Positions 23,411 through 32,358 of a stretch of DNA of 64,000 nt are shown piece after piece; positions within the stretch are counted from its first letter, which is position 1, and every line of letters begins with the position of its first letter. The position numbers and the translations under genes were made by a program. The stretch spans positions 320,139 through 384,138 of the forward strand of contig CBDFML010000009.1 in the NCBI GenBank assembly GCA_965249645.1, read 5' to 3'. The DNA is from CAVOEB01 sp965249645. Lineage in GTDB: Bacteria > Pseudomonadota > Alphaproteobacteria > UBA828 > JAPUJA01. Below the pieces are notes generated by a model. It was not told the origin of the DNA. It saw nothing but the letters and a program-made list of their open reading frames with translations, and searched no databases.

Positions 23411-23953
23411 CTAGCGGGTGAGGCCCGGGAACCGCGTGGCGGTATAGAGATCGCCCGGAAACGCCTTATTGCCGATATCGAGCATGCGGGCGCGCCCGGT
23501 GGCGCGGAACACGTCGACCTCGACTTCCGTGAGCGTGAGCGTGATCGGCGGGTCCATCTGCGGACCCTCGAGGTCGGTCGAGAGATAGGGCCGGTAGGTG
23601 ACCTCTATCCTCTCCAGGCTGGTCGCGGCGGCGTCGAGATGACGGACGATCTCGCGGCTGACATTGTCGAGCGTCACCGCGATCTCGGGTACCGGCGCGG
23701 TGTCCACCGGCGGCTGTTCGAGCTCGAACCCGAGGGCGACGAACCGCACCATCTCGCCCGCATGTAGGGGGGCATCGGCCTCGAGGCGGGCGTCGAAATC
23801 GGCGTGATCGCGCACCACGCGAATCGCGGTGGGCGCGCCGTCGTCGTCGACGAAGGCGGGATGGCGCAGCTCGAGGGTGTGCAGGATGACGGTGTCGGCG
23901 GGTGCGGAGGCGTAGGCCTCGCGGATCGCCTGCTCGAGCGCCGGATCGGGCAT
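23411..23953 (-). CDS. DUF1833-family minor tail protein
   Basis: 180 residues from the ATG at 23953, chosen because the longer frame upstream is non-conserved shadow of the next gene. The core has ILHTLELRHPAF, RVVRDHADF and MVRFVALGFELEQPPVD, typical of DUF1833 proteins that precede NlpC/P60 in siphophage tail-tip modules. It corresponds by position to lambda gpL-like tail-tip parts. Confidence 0.8.
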   Translation of the reverse strand: MPDPALEQAIREAYASAPADTVILHTLELRHPAFVDDDGAPTAIRVVRDHADFDARLEADAPLHAGEMVRFVALGFELEQPPVDTAPVPEIAVTLDNVSREIVRHLDAAATSLERIEVTYRPYLSTDLEGPQMDPPITLTLTEVEVDVFRATGRARMLDIGNKAFPGDLYTATRFPGLTR

Positions 23954-23954
23954 C

Positions 23955-24494
23955 TCAACGCCCGCCGCCGTCGGGCGGTTCCTGTTCGAGCGCCTCGTCT
24001 TCAGGCATCGCGGACTCGTCCGGTTCCGGGCCCGGCTCGGACTCCGGCTCATCGGCGCTCGGCATCGGTTCCGGTCCCGGCAGCAGGCCGGGCTTGGGAT
24101 GGCCGCGCTTGATGGCCAGCCAGGTGCCGATGAGCCTGTCCATCTCGGCGGGCAGCCCGGTGCCGCCAAGACGCAGCTGATTCAGCGCTTTAAGGATGGC
24201 GTCGAGCTGATCGCCGATCGGCATCTCCCGTGCATAGCGCTCGGCGCGCAGCCGACGCGCCTCGATGCGGTCGACGGCAAGCGTGTCCAGCCGCTCAGCA
24301 AGCTCGGTCTCGGTCTCGAGGTCATGGGTCCTGAGATCGATGCCGGCGGCCTGATCGCCGTACTCAAGGGAGGCGACGCGGGCATAGTGGCGCCCGTCGA
24401 GCCGGCAGAGCCAGGTGAAGGCGCCGTCCGCCCAGTCGGTGGGCGGCCGGAAGTGCGCGCCGGTGGGGCTTTCCACATAGCTGATGAGATGCAT
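23955..24494 (-). CDS. phage tail-region hypothetical protein
   Basis: 179 residues. The N-terminal half is soluble with a tryptophan-rich start (DWADGAFTWLCRLDGRHYARV), the middle is helical and charged, and the C-terminus is a Pro/Glu-rich low-complexity tail (about 140-179). The family is unknown to me. It sits between the RCC1-propeller protein and DUF1833, so it may be a connector or chaperone for the fibre-like protein. Confidence 0.6.
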   Translation of the reverse strand: MHLISYVESPTGAHFRPPTDWADGAFTWLCRLDGRHYARVASLEYGDQAAGIDLRTHDLETETELAERLDTLAVDRIEARRLRAERYAREMPIGDQLDAILKALNQLRLGGTGLPAEMDRLIGTWLAIKRGHPKPGLLPGPEPMPSADEPESEPGPEPDESAMPEDEALEQEPPDGGGR

Positions 24495-24504
24495 GGGCGC
24501 CTCC

Positions 24505-26028
24505 CTAGTAGAGCTCGACCCGGGCCATGACCGTGGGGTAGTTGGCGCTGCCCTCGACCCCGAGCTTGTTGTTGGAATTGCGCCCGGCGGCCCAGACGGT
24601 ACCGTCCGCGCACCGCACGAAGAAGCCGGGTTCCGAGGTGTAACCGTGGGCTACCACCTCGACCGCCTCCCATACGTCGGGTGGCATGGGCAACGGCCAT
24701 TGCACGGGCGTCGCGGTCTGACCGGTGCCCCAGGCGCCGTACTTGCCGTAACGGCCGCAGCTGTAGACCCGGCCGTCGGAGCCCAGCATGACCGTGGAAT
24801 GGCGATGGGCGGAGCCGTCGTAGGCACCGCCGGTCGAGATCATCCGCGCGGTGACGCCGTCCGGCAACGCGACCCGGGTCGGCGAGGTGATGTCCCCGGT
24901 GGTATTGCCGATGCCGAGCTGACCCTGGCCGTTGTAGCCGCAGGCATGGGTGTTGCCGTCATCGCAGGTGAACCAGAGTTGCGCGTATTCGCCGCCGCCC
25001 CAGAGATCGACGGCGGCACCTACCCCGCTTGGTAGCGGCAGTTGTCCGAAGAGGTGACGATCCGTGGTGGCGCCGTTGCCGTGGAAGCCCTGGCCGCCAT
25101 AGCCGGCGGTCCAGATGCTGCCGTCCTTCAAGAGCACCGCGGTGGCGGGGCCGCGCGAAGAGCCGCAGGGCGCCACCTTCTTGACGCGTGATGTGGCCTG
25201 CAGCCCGGCCACCTCGGTAAACAGGTTCTTGTCGTTGGTGCCGTCGTCGACGCCGAGCTTGCCACGGTGGTTGGCGCCTACCGCCCACAATTTGCCGTCG
25301 CGGGTGAGCGCGAAGCAGGCGTTGTAATCGCCGTGGCCGGGCCAGAACTCGACCACGTCTTCGAGCACCACATCGCCGGTCTTCTTCGCCTCCACCGGGC
25401 TGTAACTGTGGTTCGTGTTGCCTTGCGCGAGATTGCCATAACCACCGTGGCCCCAGGCCCACAGGCTGCCGTCCTTGCAGAGCGCATAGAAGCTCGTGTT
25501 GTTGGTGGGATAACCCCGCACAACGTCGACCTTGATCACCTCGCGGCCCACGATGCCGGAGGCGCGGCCGATGTCGGTTGTATCGATACTGCGGGCATAG
25601 CCGTTGCCGGTGGCATTCCCCCGACCCTGTTGGCCGTGGCCGTTGTAGCCCCAGGTGACGACGTCGCCGGTATCGGTCAGCATGGCGACGGAGCTATAGG
25701 AGCCCACCACATAGAGCGGCCGCCCGGAGACCGGATCGTCGGCATTGGTGCGGTTGTCCCAGACCAGGTAGCGGAGGTGTTGGGGGTTGTAGGCGTTGCC
25801 CTCCATGGCGAGCTCGTTGTTGTTGTTGGTCCCGCTCATGCGGACGGTGCCGTCGGCCATCACGAACGCCATGTAGTAATTGGTGATATCGGAGGCGCAT
25901 CCCTTGCCGGGGTAAGAGGCCTCGCCGTTGAGCAAACCGATGCAGCGTTGGCTCGCCGGCAGCTTGGGGTATCGCGGCGGCGGCGCCCGGCGCGGCAGGT
26001 CGGCGGTGATGGTGGAGTTCGCCATCAA
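24505..26028 (-). CDS. RCC1-repeat beta-propeller tail protein
   Basis: 507 residues with at least six RCC1-like units, each pairing a DGSLWAWG-type strand with a GQLGIGN-type turn (for example KDGSLWAWGHGGYGNLAQGN, DGKLWAVGANHRGKLG, CGYNGQGQLGIGN, DGTVWAAGRNSNNKLG). The chain would form a beta-propeller. In this position, between the tape-measure and tail-tip genes, a receptor-binding or fibre-tip role is likely. The start overlaps the upstream gene by 4 bases. The repeat pattern is seen directly; the receptor role is inferred. Confidence 0.85.
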   Translation of the reverse strand: MMANSTITADLPRRAPPPRYPKLPASQRCIGLLNGEASYPGKGCASDITNYYMAFVMADGTVRMSGTNNNNELAMEGNAYNPQHLRYLVWDNRTNADDPVSGRPLYVVGSYSSVAMLTDTGDVVTWGYNGHGQQGRGNATGNGYARSIDTTDIGRASGIVGREVIKVDVVRGYPTNNTSFYALCKDGSLWAWGHGGYGNLAQGNTNHSYSPVEAKKTGDVVLEDVVEFWPGHGDYNACFALTRDGKLWAVGANHRGKLGVDDGTNDKNLFTEVAGLQATSRVKKVAPCGSSRGPATAVLLKDGSIWTAGYGGQGFHGNGATTDRHLFGQLPLPSGVGAAVDLWGGGEYAQLWFTCDDGNTHACGYNGQGQLGIGNTTGDITSPTRVALPDGVTARMISTGGAYDGSAHRHSTVMLGSDGRVYSCGRYGKYGAWGTGQTATPVQWPLPMPPDVWEAVEVVAHGYTSEPGFFVRCADGTVWAAGRNSNNKLGVEGSANYPTVMARVELY

Positions 26029-26672
26029 TAGTCGCCCCCGAACAACGTGACGTGCACATTGCCGGTGACGACCTCGTTGGCGTTCTGAGGCAACCTCCCG
26101 GCAAGCGCCTGGGTCACGAGCAGCCAGCGGTCGCCCGTGGCATCGAGCCAGGGCAACTGCGTGGGATCGAGGCCGGAGGCGGCCGGATAGCCGTCATAGC
26201 CGGCGCGGGCCGGCACCGTCGTCGACCAAAGGGGCCGCCAGCGATAGATATCGACACTGACGGCGCTGACTTGGCTGATAGAGTTGCCGGGGGTGTTCTC
26301 GAGGGTGAGCACGGTATCGGTGCGGGACGAGAGCTTGTACTCGCCCCGGTTCGCCGCGCCGCCACTGGCCAGCGTCAAGAGCACACCGTCATGGAGCGCA
26401 GGCCAGGTGCCGGTCGACCGGGTCACGGTGAAGGGGTCTTCGTCTGCCGTGGTGCCGGGCACGATGTCGGCGGTGACACCGTCGCCGACGACCTCGTAGC
26501 CGCCGAACTCGACGATCGCCGTCGTCTCGCCGTCATTGGCGAGCGCGATGGCGTGGATGCGGGTCCCGTTGCTCCCCGGCGTGAGCAGGTCCTGGGCCGC
26601 ATTGGCGCTCTCGGCGAGCAGGGTTGCGGCGTCCTGACGGTAGGCAGCGACGAAGATCGGTTGATTAGCCAT
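26025..26672 (-). CDS. tail protein of unknown family
   Basis: 215 residues, beta-rich, beginning MANQPIFVAAYRQDAATLL and ending with a VTGNVHVTLFGGDY strand. It has no transmembrane segment or signal. It is coupled (ATGA) to the RCC1-propeller gene and probably forms part of the same fibre or baseplate structure. Confidence 0.65.
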   Translation of the reverse strand: MANQPIFVAAYRQDAATLLAESANAAQDLLTPGSNGTRIHAIALANDGETTAIVEFGGYEVVGDGVTADIVPGTTADEDPFTVTRSTGTWPALHDGVLLTLASGGAANRGEYKLSSRTDTVLTLENTPGNSISQVSAVSVDIYRWRPLWSTTVPARAGYDGYPAASGLDPTQLPWLDATGDRWLLVTQALAGRLPQNANEVVTGNVHVTLFGGDY

Positions 26673-26683
26673 GGGCGGGCTCC

Positions 26684-27121
26684 TCAGATGAAGGCTTCGG
26701 CAAGCGCGACCAATGCGCCGGCGCTCACTTGCGGGGTCACGTCGATGCGGAGACTCTCGTCGCTCCCGGCATCCTCGATCGCGGTCTCGAGGCCCCGGCC
26801 GGCCGCGAGCTTGGTCGAGAGCTTGCCGGCCATGGTGTCGTCCGTCGAGACGAGGACGTTGCCGGTGGCAGCTTGCGCGGCATCGCGGGCGGCCTCGGCG
26901 TCGTCCCGCGCGGCCTCGGCATCCGCGACCCCTGCGGTCACGGTGCTCCCGGCCGCCGCAACACTCGCCTCGACATCGCCGATCGCTTTGGCGACGGTCT
27001 TGACCGTGCCGCCCTCGGTGGTGACGGTGGTATCAGCATCGCCGTGCACGATCTCGTGCAAGAGAAGGCTGTCGGTATCCGCGCGCTTCACCGCCGCGCG
27101 CAGGTCGGCTTCGATGGTCAT
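26684..27121 (-). CDS. tail fibre-like protein with coiled-coil segment
   Basis: 145 residues with a central alanine-rich heptad-like helix (VADAEAARDDAEAARDAAQA, about 64-83), which suggests a trimeric shaft. The N-terminal part has TVTTEGGTVKTV and the C-terminal part SLRIDVTPQVSAGALVAL. The family is unknown; the fibre-shaft idea is inferred from composition and position. Confidence 0.6.
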   Translation of the reverse strand: MTIEADLRAAVKRADTDSLLLHEIVHGDADTTVTTEGGTVKTVAKAIGDVEASVAAAGSTVTAGVADAEAARDDAEAARDAAQAATGNVLVSTDDTMAGKLSTKLAAGRGLETAIEDAGSDESLRIDVTPQVSAGALVALAEAFI

Positions 27122-27153
27122 GGTTTGCTCCGGTGTGTGGGAACGTGTGCCCG

Positions 27154-27633
27154 TTACCAGGCGTTCGGTCCGGGCAGGGTCTCGTGGACGAGGGTGTGCA
27201 GTTGATCGATGCTCGCCGTGAGGCCCGGAATGTCCTCCGTCAACAGCAATGCAAGACCGCCGTCGCTCAACGTCGGCCGCGCGCGGATCTCAAGCTCGCT
27301 GGTGATCTCCCACAAATTGCCCCGATAGGGCGTCGCCTCGAACTGCCGGGTGAAGCGGGCCTCCTGGGGCAGCAGACCGAGACCGCCCAAGAGATCGATC
27401 GTGAACCAGGCGCCGCCTTCCTGGGCCGTCCAGCGGTACCAGCCCTCGAACAGCAGAAACTGCTCCGAGCGCATCACCCAGCGCACGGTGATGCGGCTCG
27501 GCACGTTGGTGAAACGCCGGCGCTGGCGGGCCGGGCCCGCCTCCATCTCGGTGCGCAGGATCGCCTCGCCCGGCCGTATGCCGTACTCCTGGATGGTGGG
27601 CAACGGCAGGTCATCGGGCCAAACGGCGGTCAT
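27154..27633 (-). CDS. distal tail-type structural protein
   Basis: 159 residues. PLPTIQEYGIRPGEAILRTE near the start and FLLFEGWYRWTAQEGGAWFT in the middle suggest a beta-sandwich tail protein like those found directly after tape-measure genes. It overlaps the tape measure stop by 4 bases. A function such as distal tail or hub protein is inferred from position. Confidence 0.65.
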   Translation of the reverse strand: MTAVWPDDLPLPTIQEYGIRPGEAILRTEMEAGPARQRRRFTNVPSRITVRWVMRSEQFLLFEGWYRWTAQEGGAWFTIDLLGGLGLLPQEARFTRQFEATPYRGNLWEITSELEIRARPTLSDGGLALLLTEDIPGLTASIDQLHTLVHETLPGPNAW

Positions 27634-30596
27634 CGGAGCGCCCCAGCCGCCGGATTGAGGCCATAGCGACGCTCGAGCGTCGGCGCCAGGCCCTCGCTAC
27701 GACCGATCCGGCGCGCCATTTTGCCCTCGACCTGCTCGACGACGATGTCGAGGGTGAGACCGCCGCCCGGCTCGCGGCGCCAGTCGGCGGAGGCCTGGGT
27801 ACCAGGCGCTTCATTGCGCACGTTGACGGCAACATGGACTTGCGGCGCTACGGCCTCAACCGGCGCCAGGCTCCGCATCTGGCCGGGCGTGAACACCCCT
27901 TCGCCGGCGCGCGCCAGAATCGGCACCTCGCCGGCGACGATGCCGCCCGCGTGATGGCGCCGCGCGTCGGCGAACAAGGCCACCGGTGCATCCCGCCTGG
28001 GCAGGACATCCACTCCGATTACGCCGCCGCCATGGGCCAGCATGGTGGAGCCCGTCGGCGTCGGGAAGTCGCCGATCATCGGCGTGCCGGCGGACGTGGT
28101 GGCGACACCGGTGCCGCCGAATATGCTGCCGCCGATGGCGCCGAAGATGCTCCCGAGGATGTTGTTGAGCGGCGCCACCACCGCCATGCGGTAGGCGGCC
28201 CTCAAGGCCTCCTCGGCGATCGTGTTGAACAGGTCCTTGGCCGAGAACTTGCCGGTCATGGCCCATTCGACGAAGGCGTCCTCGCTCGCCTTCAGGGCGC
28301 GCGTGGTCGCCTGCTCGAAGGTCTTGGCGGCATCGCCGGCCTCGTCGAGATAATCGCGGATGGCGCGCCGCACCCCGTCCGACCATTCGCGGCTCGAGCG
28401 CAGCATGCGGTCGTAGGCCTCCTCCGACGCCCGGCCGAAGGTCTCCTGGTCGATGGCGCCGGCATCGAGCAGCTCCCGGAGCCGTTCGATCTCGTCGGCA
28501 TAGGCTTCCTGCGCCGTGCGCAACCGTTCGGTCAGCGCCTTGCCTTCCGCGCGCAGGCGGTTGGCCTCGCGCTCCGCCTCATTGCGCTTCTCAATCGCCT
28601 GTTGCTCGTCATGGAGCGCACCGGCCAGTCGTTCGACTTCCTTGCGCTGCTCCGGGGTCGCCTCGGCCGACAACCTTCTGAGCGCCACATCGACAAAGCG
28701 TTGCCGCTCGGTCTTCCTGAGCGCCTCCAGCTCGAAGCCAAGACTCTCGACAACGCGCTGATTGGCCTGGGCGCGCCGGTCGGCGATCTCATCCTCGCGG
28801 CGGGCGAGCTGGGTGAGCTTGTCGTCACGCACCGCCGCCGCGCCGAACCGCAGGCGCTCGATCATTTCTGGATCGGCGCCGGCCTTACCTAAATCCTTCA
28901 GCTCGTTCTCAAGTTTCCGGTACTCCTCGCGGATGCGATCGGCGCCCTGGTAGCGGAACTGGAACAGTTGCCTGTTAAGGCTCTTTTGGATCTGCAACAG
29001 ACGCCGTGCCCGCTCTTGGGCCGCCGCGATGTCGTCCGGGGACTCGGCCGGGTCGCCCTCGGAGGGGTCCTCGGTCTCGGCGGCAGCCCGCTTCACCCGA
29101 CGCGTGCGCTCTTGCTCCAGTTCCCACTCGTATTTCGTCTTCCACTGAATATAGACGGCCCACCGCCTCCGGTATTCCGCGGCGAGCTCCTCGTAGGTGC
29201 TCGTGAACACGTCCTCGAACAGGTTCACATCGGCCTCCCTGGGCGCCGTTCGCATCCGCTCCTCGAGCTCCTTCAGTTCCTGATCGAGATCCTCCACTTG
29301 GCGTCGCGTGGCGCTGAGGCTGAGCCCGTCGAAGTTGAAGTCGCCCTGGGCAATCAGCTTGAGCTTCTCGTAGGCGTCTCCGGCCCCGCTGGCGAGATCG
29401 GACAGCCCCTGGACTGCAACGCTAACGCCAGGCGCCAGGTCCGCACCGATGGCCCGTGCGAGAGATTTGATGTTGTTCCACATCACCTCGGTTTGATTGT
29501 TCAGGCTTTCGAACGCCCTTGCCGCTTCCTCGTTCAACGCGGTGGCGTTCTCGGTTTCACGGTTGGCGATTTCAAGTGCCTGGGCAAGGAGATCGGCGCG
29601 ATTGGCCAGCACCGGGATGGTCTTCAGCAGACGCTGGTCGGCCAAACCCAGCGCCGCCATGGCATCGGCCACCGAGCCGCCGGCGTCACCGATCCGCTTC
29701 AGACCGTCGATGAACAACGCGAACACAGCCATCGCATCCCTCTGGAACAGCTCCTTGATCTCTTCCGCAGTCCGGCCGGTGATCTGCGTCAGGATGGCCA
29801 GATGTTCGCCGCCGCTACGGATGGCGGCGTCGATCATGCGCAGGATGCGGCCGATGGACGTGCCCGCCACCTCCGACTTGACACCGACGGCAGCCAGCGC
29901 CGCGGCCAGAGCCGAGGCTTGAGCGGAGCTCACCCCGAATACGGCGGCGCCGCGTGCGACCTCGGTGGCCATCTCGGCGATCTGGCTTTCCGTGGCGGCA
30001 AAGCTGTTGCCGAGAGCGACGATGACCGATCCGAGCACGTCAACCTTGCCCAGCGCCTCGCCGGTGACATTGAGAATGCGCGCGAGCGCCATGGCCGCTT
30101 CGTCGCCACTGAGGTCCGTCGCCGTCCCGAGCTTGGCGACGGTCTCGGTAAACTTCAGGATGTTATCGGAGCCTTTGACCCCGAGCTGGCCGGCGCTTTG
30201 GGCGATGGCCAGCAACTCGTCGGTGGCCACCGGCATGCGCTTGGCCAGCTCATCGATCTCCTTGCCCAGGGATTCGAGCTCGGCCCCCGACAGGTCCGCC
30301 GTCTTGCCGACGCCGATCAGCCCGGTCTCGAAATCCGCATACAGCTTTACCATTTGCTGCAAGCCGCGGCCGACGGCGGCGGCGGCGATCGCACCGCCCA
30401 ACAGCCGCATGTGGCGGCGGAGAGCGGAGGCACGGTCACTGAGCGTGCCGAGCCCGCGCGAGGCCTTATCGGAGGCGCGGTCGATCTTCTTGATCGAGCG
30501 CTCGCCGCTGGCGCCCACAGACCTCAAATCGGCCTTGACCCGATTGCCGCCCTCGACGGCAAGGCGGACCGCGTAGGTATGTTTGGCTTTGGCCAT
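27630..30596 (-). CDS. phage tail tape-measure protein
   Basis: 988 residues, the largest gene of the tail module. The first 330 residues match the TP901-type core (FETGLIGVGKTADLSGAELE, AQSAGQLGVKGSDNI, AGTSIGRILRMIDAAI), followed by long alpha-helical coiled-coil stretches rich in Glu/Arg (about 440-730) and a glycine-rich hydrophobic part near 840-880. It sets tail length and helps DNA ejection. The start codon overlaps the upstream chaperone stop (TAATG). Confidence 0.93.
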   Translation of the reverse strand: MAKAKHTYAVRLAVEGGNRVKADLRSVGASGERSIKKIDRASDKASRGLGTLSDRASALRRHMRLLGGAIAAAAVGRGLQQMVKLYADFETGLIGVGKTADLSGAELESLGKEIDELAKRMPVATDELLAIAQSAGQLGVKGSDNILKFTETVAKLGTATDLSGDEAAMALARILNVTGEALGKVDVLGSVIVALGNSFAATESQIAEMATEVARGAAVFGVSSAQASALAAALAAVGVKSEVAGTSIGRILRMIDAAIRSGGEHLAILTQITGRTAEEIKELFQRDAMAVFALFIDGLKRIGDAGGSVADAMAALGLADQRLLKTIPVLANRADLLAQALEIANRETENATALNEEAARAFESLNNQTEVMWNNIKSLARAIGADLAPGVSVAVQGLSDLASGAGDAYEKLKLIAQGDFNFDGLSLSATRRQVEDLDQELKELEERMRTAPREADVNLFEDVFTSTYEELAAEYRRRWAVYIQWKTKYEWELEQERTRRVKRAAAETEDPSEGDPAESPDDIAAAQERARRLLQIQKSLNRQLFQFRYQGADRIREEYRKLENELKDLGKAGADPEMIERLRFGAAAVRDDKLTQLARREDEIADRRAQANQRVVESLGFELEALRKTERQRFVDVALRRLSAEATPEQRKEVERLAGALHDEQQAIEKRNEAEREANRLRAEGKALTERLRTAQEAYADEIERLRELLDAGAIDQETFGRASEEAYDRMLRSSREWSDGVRRAIRDYLDEAGDAAKTFEQATTRALKASEDAFVEWAMTGKFSAKDLFNTIAEEALRAAYRMAVVAPLNNILGSIFGAIGGSIFGGTGVATTSAGTPMIGDFPTPTGSTMLAHGGGVIGVDVLPRRDAPVALFADARRHHAGGIVAGEVPILARAGEGVFTPGQMRSLAPVEAVAPQVHVAVNVRNEAPGTQASADWRREPGGGLTLDIVVEQVEGKMARRIGRSEGLAPTLERRYGLNPAAGALR

Positions 30597-30952
30597 TAAT
30601 GGGTGTCCTTGTCGTTCATCGCCTCGATCAGCCCAGCCTCGGCCGCCTGCAACAGCTCTGAGATGACGCTCTCATCGCAGCCGCGCGCCCGGGCGATGCC
30701 GAGCGCCGCGGTCATGTCGATCCCCACGACCCGGTCGGCCGCCACGATGCGGAGTTGCCCGAGCGATGCTGTTAGGACATCCCAGGCCTGGTGTTCCTCC
30801 AACGCGACCGGCGCGTGTTCGCGATAGGGGCAGGGCTCGCCGTTCAGGCCGAGGCCGCCTTGGGCGCAGGGCGCGCCCTCTTTCTCACAGGTTTCGCAGT
30901 ATCCGGGCCCGCCGCCTGGCTGGAGGTGCCATCGGCAGAGGGCCCGGATGCG
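30596..30952 (-). CDS. tail assembly chaperone, -1 frameshifted extension (gpT-like)
   Basis: This frame is open from the slippery site at 30952 to the stop at 30596 (118 residues) but offers no ATG, GTG or TTG before a TTG at 30802. Upstream of that TTG it encodes a conserved-looking cysteine motif (YCETCEKEGAPC and NGEPCPYREHAPVALEEHQ), so the protein is best made by -1 frameshifting from the preceding gene, giving a fusion of about 252 residues. This mirrors lambda gpG-gpGT. A short product from TTG 30802 (68 residues) is a weaker alternative. Confidence 0.75.
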   Translation of the reverse strand, partial: RIRALCRWHLQPGGGPGYCETCEKEGAPCAQGGLGLNGEPCPYREHAPVALEEHQAWDVLTASLGQLRIVAADRVVGIDMTAALGIARARGCDESVISELLQAAEAGLIEAMNDKDTH

Positions 30953-31353
30953 TTTTTTGCCGACGCCAGCAGCACCTGGCGCAGCGTGAACTCCTGAATA
31001 AACCGCTCGCCCACCGGATAGAGGTCCATCAGCGCGGCGACGTTCTCGCGGCTCACCGGCGGATCGTCCTCGATGCCGGACCAGGCGGTGATGTGACGGG
31101 CCGCGAGGCTATGGATCAGCAGCGCCTGATACTGGCCTTCGCGGGCATCGTCGTCATCGAGGTCGGGCAGCCCGTCGAGCGCCAGGCCGGCTTCGGTCCG
31201 TTCCTTCGCTTGGGCCTCCAACCTTTCGAGACGCTTTCGCGCCTCGGCCTGAGCCGCCGCCATGGCGGCGGTGGTGAGCGGCGTCACCGTGACCGTGACC
31301 CCGTAGGGCAGCGTCAGGTCGTAAGCGTCGGTCTTTCGTTCGAGTGAGATCAT
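30844..31353 (-). CDS. tail assembly chaperone (gpG-like)
   Basis: 169 residues in the normal frame, with an N-terminal DLTLPYGVTVTVTPLTTAA strand region, a helical charged middle and a low-complexity Lys/Arg/Ala/Pro tail. It lies between the tail tube and the tape measure, where siphophages keep their G/GT chaperones. A slippery A-AAA-AAC heptamer in its 3' third diverts some ribosomes into the overlapping frame. Confidence 0.78.
   Translation of the reverse strand: MISLERKTDAYDLTLPYGVTVTVTPLTTAAMAAAQAEARKRLERLEAQAKERTEAGLALDGLPDLDDDDAREGQYQALLIHSLAARHITAWSGIEDDPPVSRENVAALMDLYPVGERFIQEFTLRQVLLASAKNASGPSADGTSSQAAGPDTAKPVRKRARPAPKAASA
30901..30958 (-). promoter_or_regulatory. programmed -1 ribosomal frameshift signal
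   Basis: On the minus strand, A AAA AAC (30958 to 30952) is aligned with the chaperone's reading frame (codons GCA AAA AAC). Two bases later begins a perfect 10-bp stem: ATCCGGGCCC (30949-30940) pairs with GGGCCCGGAT (30910-30901) around a 29-base loop. After a -1 slip the reading frame continues without a stop to 30596. Slippery heptamer, frame phase, hairpin and gene position all agree. Confidence 0.82.
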
Positions 31354-31363
31354 GTCCAGGTCC

Positions 31364-32323
31364 TCATGAATAGTCGCTTCCGTCGAGATCGTTGATCAGG
31401 GTCACCGTGAGCATTTGGCCCTCGGTCTCGTTCCTGGCGCCTTGGAAGTCGAAGCGGGCCGAGACCCCGCCCGGCCCCTCGACGGCAAGCGTCGGCTTCG
31501 GCAGATAAACCTCGTGGGCTTCGAAGGTGAGCTTGAGGCCGTCGCCGATGCGATAGGCGAACTCGAGATCCACCGCGGTGCCGTTGGAAGCGAAATCGAT
31601 CAGCGTGGTGTCGGCGAAGCGGACCTCGATCGAGCCGGTGAGCGAGGCCACCGTCGGGTCGGCGCCGTCGATCAGGCCGTCGGAGCGGATGGTCTCGATC
31701 TTCTCGAGGTTGTTGGCATAGGTGAGCGAGCCGGCGGTGAGGTTGGCAACCGCCGTGCCATCCCGGCTGATCGAGCCCTGGAACTGGCTGATGCGCTTGA
31801 AGTCGAACTTTGTGGGCGTGCCGCCCTGGCTGGCCGCGAAGCGCTCTTCGCCCTGTGCCACGCACTGGATGGTCGCCGCCGCTGCGCCCGAGCGGGCGAA
31901 CTCGAGCGCGATGGAATCGAGCACGACGCCGGCGTGCCGGAAGTAGGCCGGCACCTGGGAATGACCGACCTCGACCGTGTAGCTCGGGAGGCTGTCCTTG
32001 CCCGAGACGAACTCGTGAGTATAGGTCGCTGGGTCCGCGCCGTCGTCGGTGGTCGTGGGCGTGCCGAGCAGCCCGGTCAGCCAGAGGCCGATGTAGCGCG
32101 GATCGACGGGCACGACGATCTCGCCCTCGTCCATGATCGCGTCCTGCAGCGGTGCGTAAGGATCGCGGCCCTGGCCCAGCACCGGATCGTCGATCAGCCC
32201 CTGCTCGGAGCCCAAGGTGCAGCGATTGAAAGGAATGCTGACATAGTTGCCAAGCGGTGCCTGTCCGTAAGTGGTTTCGCGTTTGAGCAGCAGCGTGGCG
32301 CTCGATCCATAGGCTCGGGCCAT
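31364..32323 (-). CDS. phage tail tube protein
   Basis: 319 residues from the ATG at 32323, which has a good GAAGGAG site; 25 further upstream codons are open but unsupported. The sequence is beta-rich with repeated YTVEVGHSQVPAYFRHAGVV and LTGSIEVRFADTTLIDFASN type strands, typical of tail tube proteins of alphaproteobacterial siphophages. It sits between tail completion proteins and the chaperone genes. Confidence 0.82.
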   Translation of the reverse strand: MARAYGSSATLLLKRETTYGQAPLGNYVSIPFNRCTLGSEQGLIDDPVLGQGRDPYAPLQDAIMDEGEIVVPVDPRYIGLWLTGLLGTPTTTDDGADPATYTHEFVSGKDSLPSYTVEVGHSQVPAYFRHAGVVLDSIALEFARSGAAAATIQCVAQGEERFAASQGGTPTKFDFKRISQFQGSISRDGTAVANLTAGSLTYANNLEKIETIRSDGLIDGADPTVASLTGSIEVRFADTTLIDFASNGTAVDLEFAYRIGDGLKLTFEAHEVYLPKPTLAVEGPGGVSARFDFQGARNETEGQMLTVTLINDLDGSDYS

Positions 32324-32358
32324 GGTGGTCTCCTTCGTGTCTGTTGGGTGTTCCGGCT

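Noticed and set aside
28968..30599. 543-codon open frame on the plus strand opposite the tape-measure gene
   Set aside because: It is antisense shadow of a well-supported coding frame; high GC leaves reverse frames open and the product has no family likeness.
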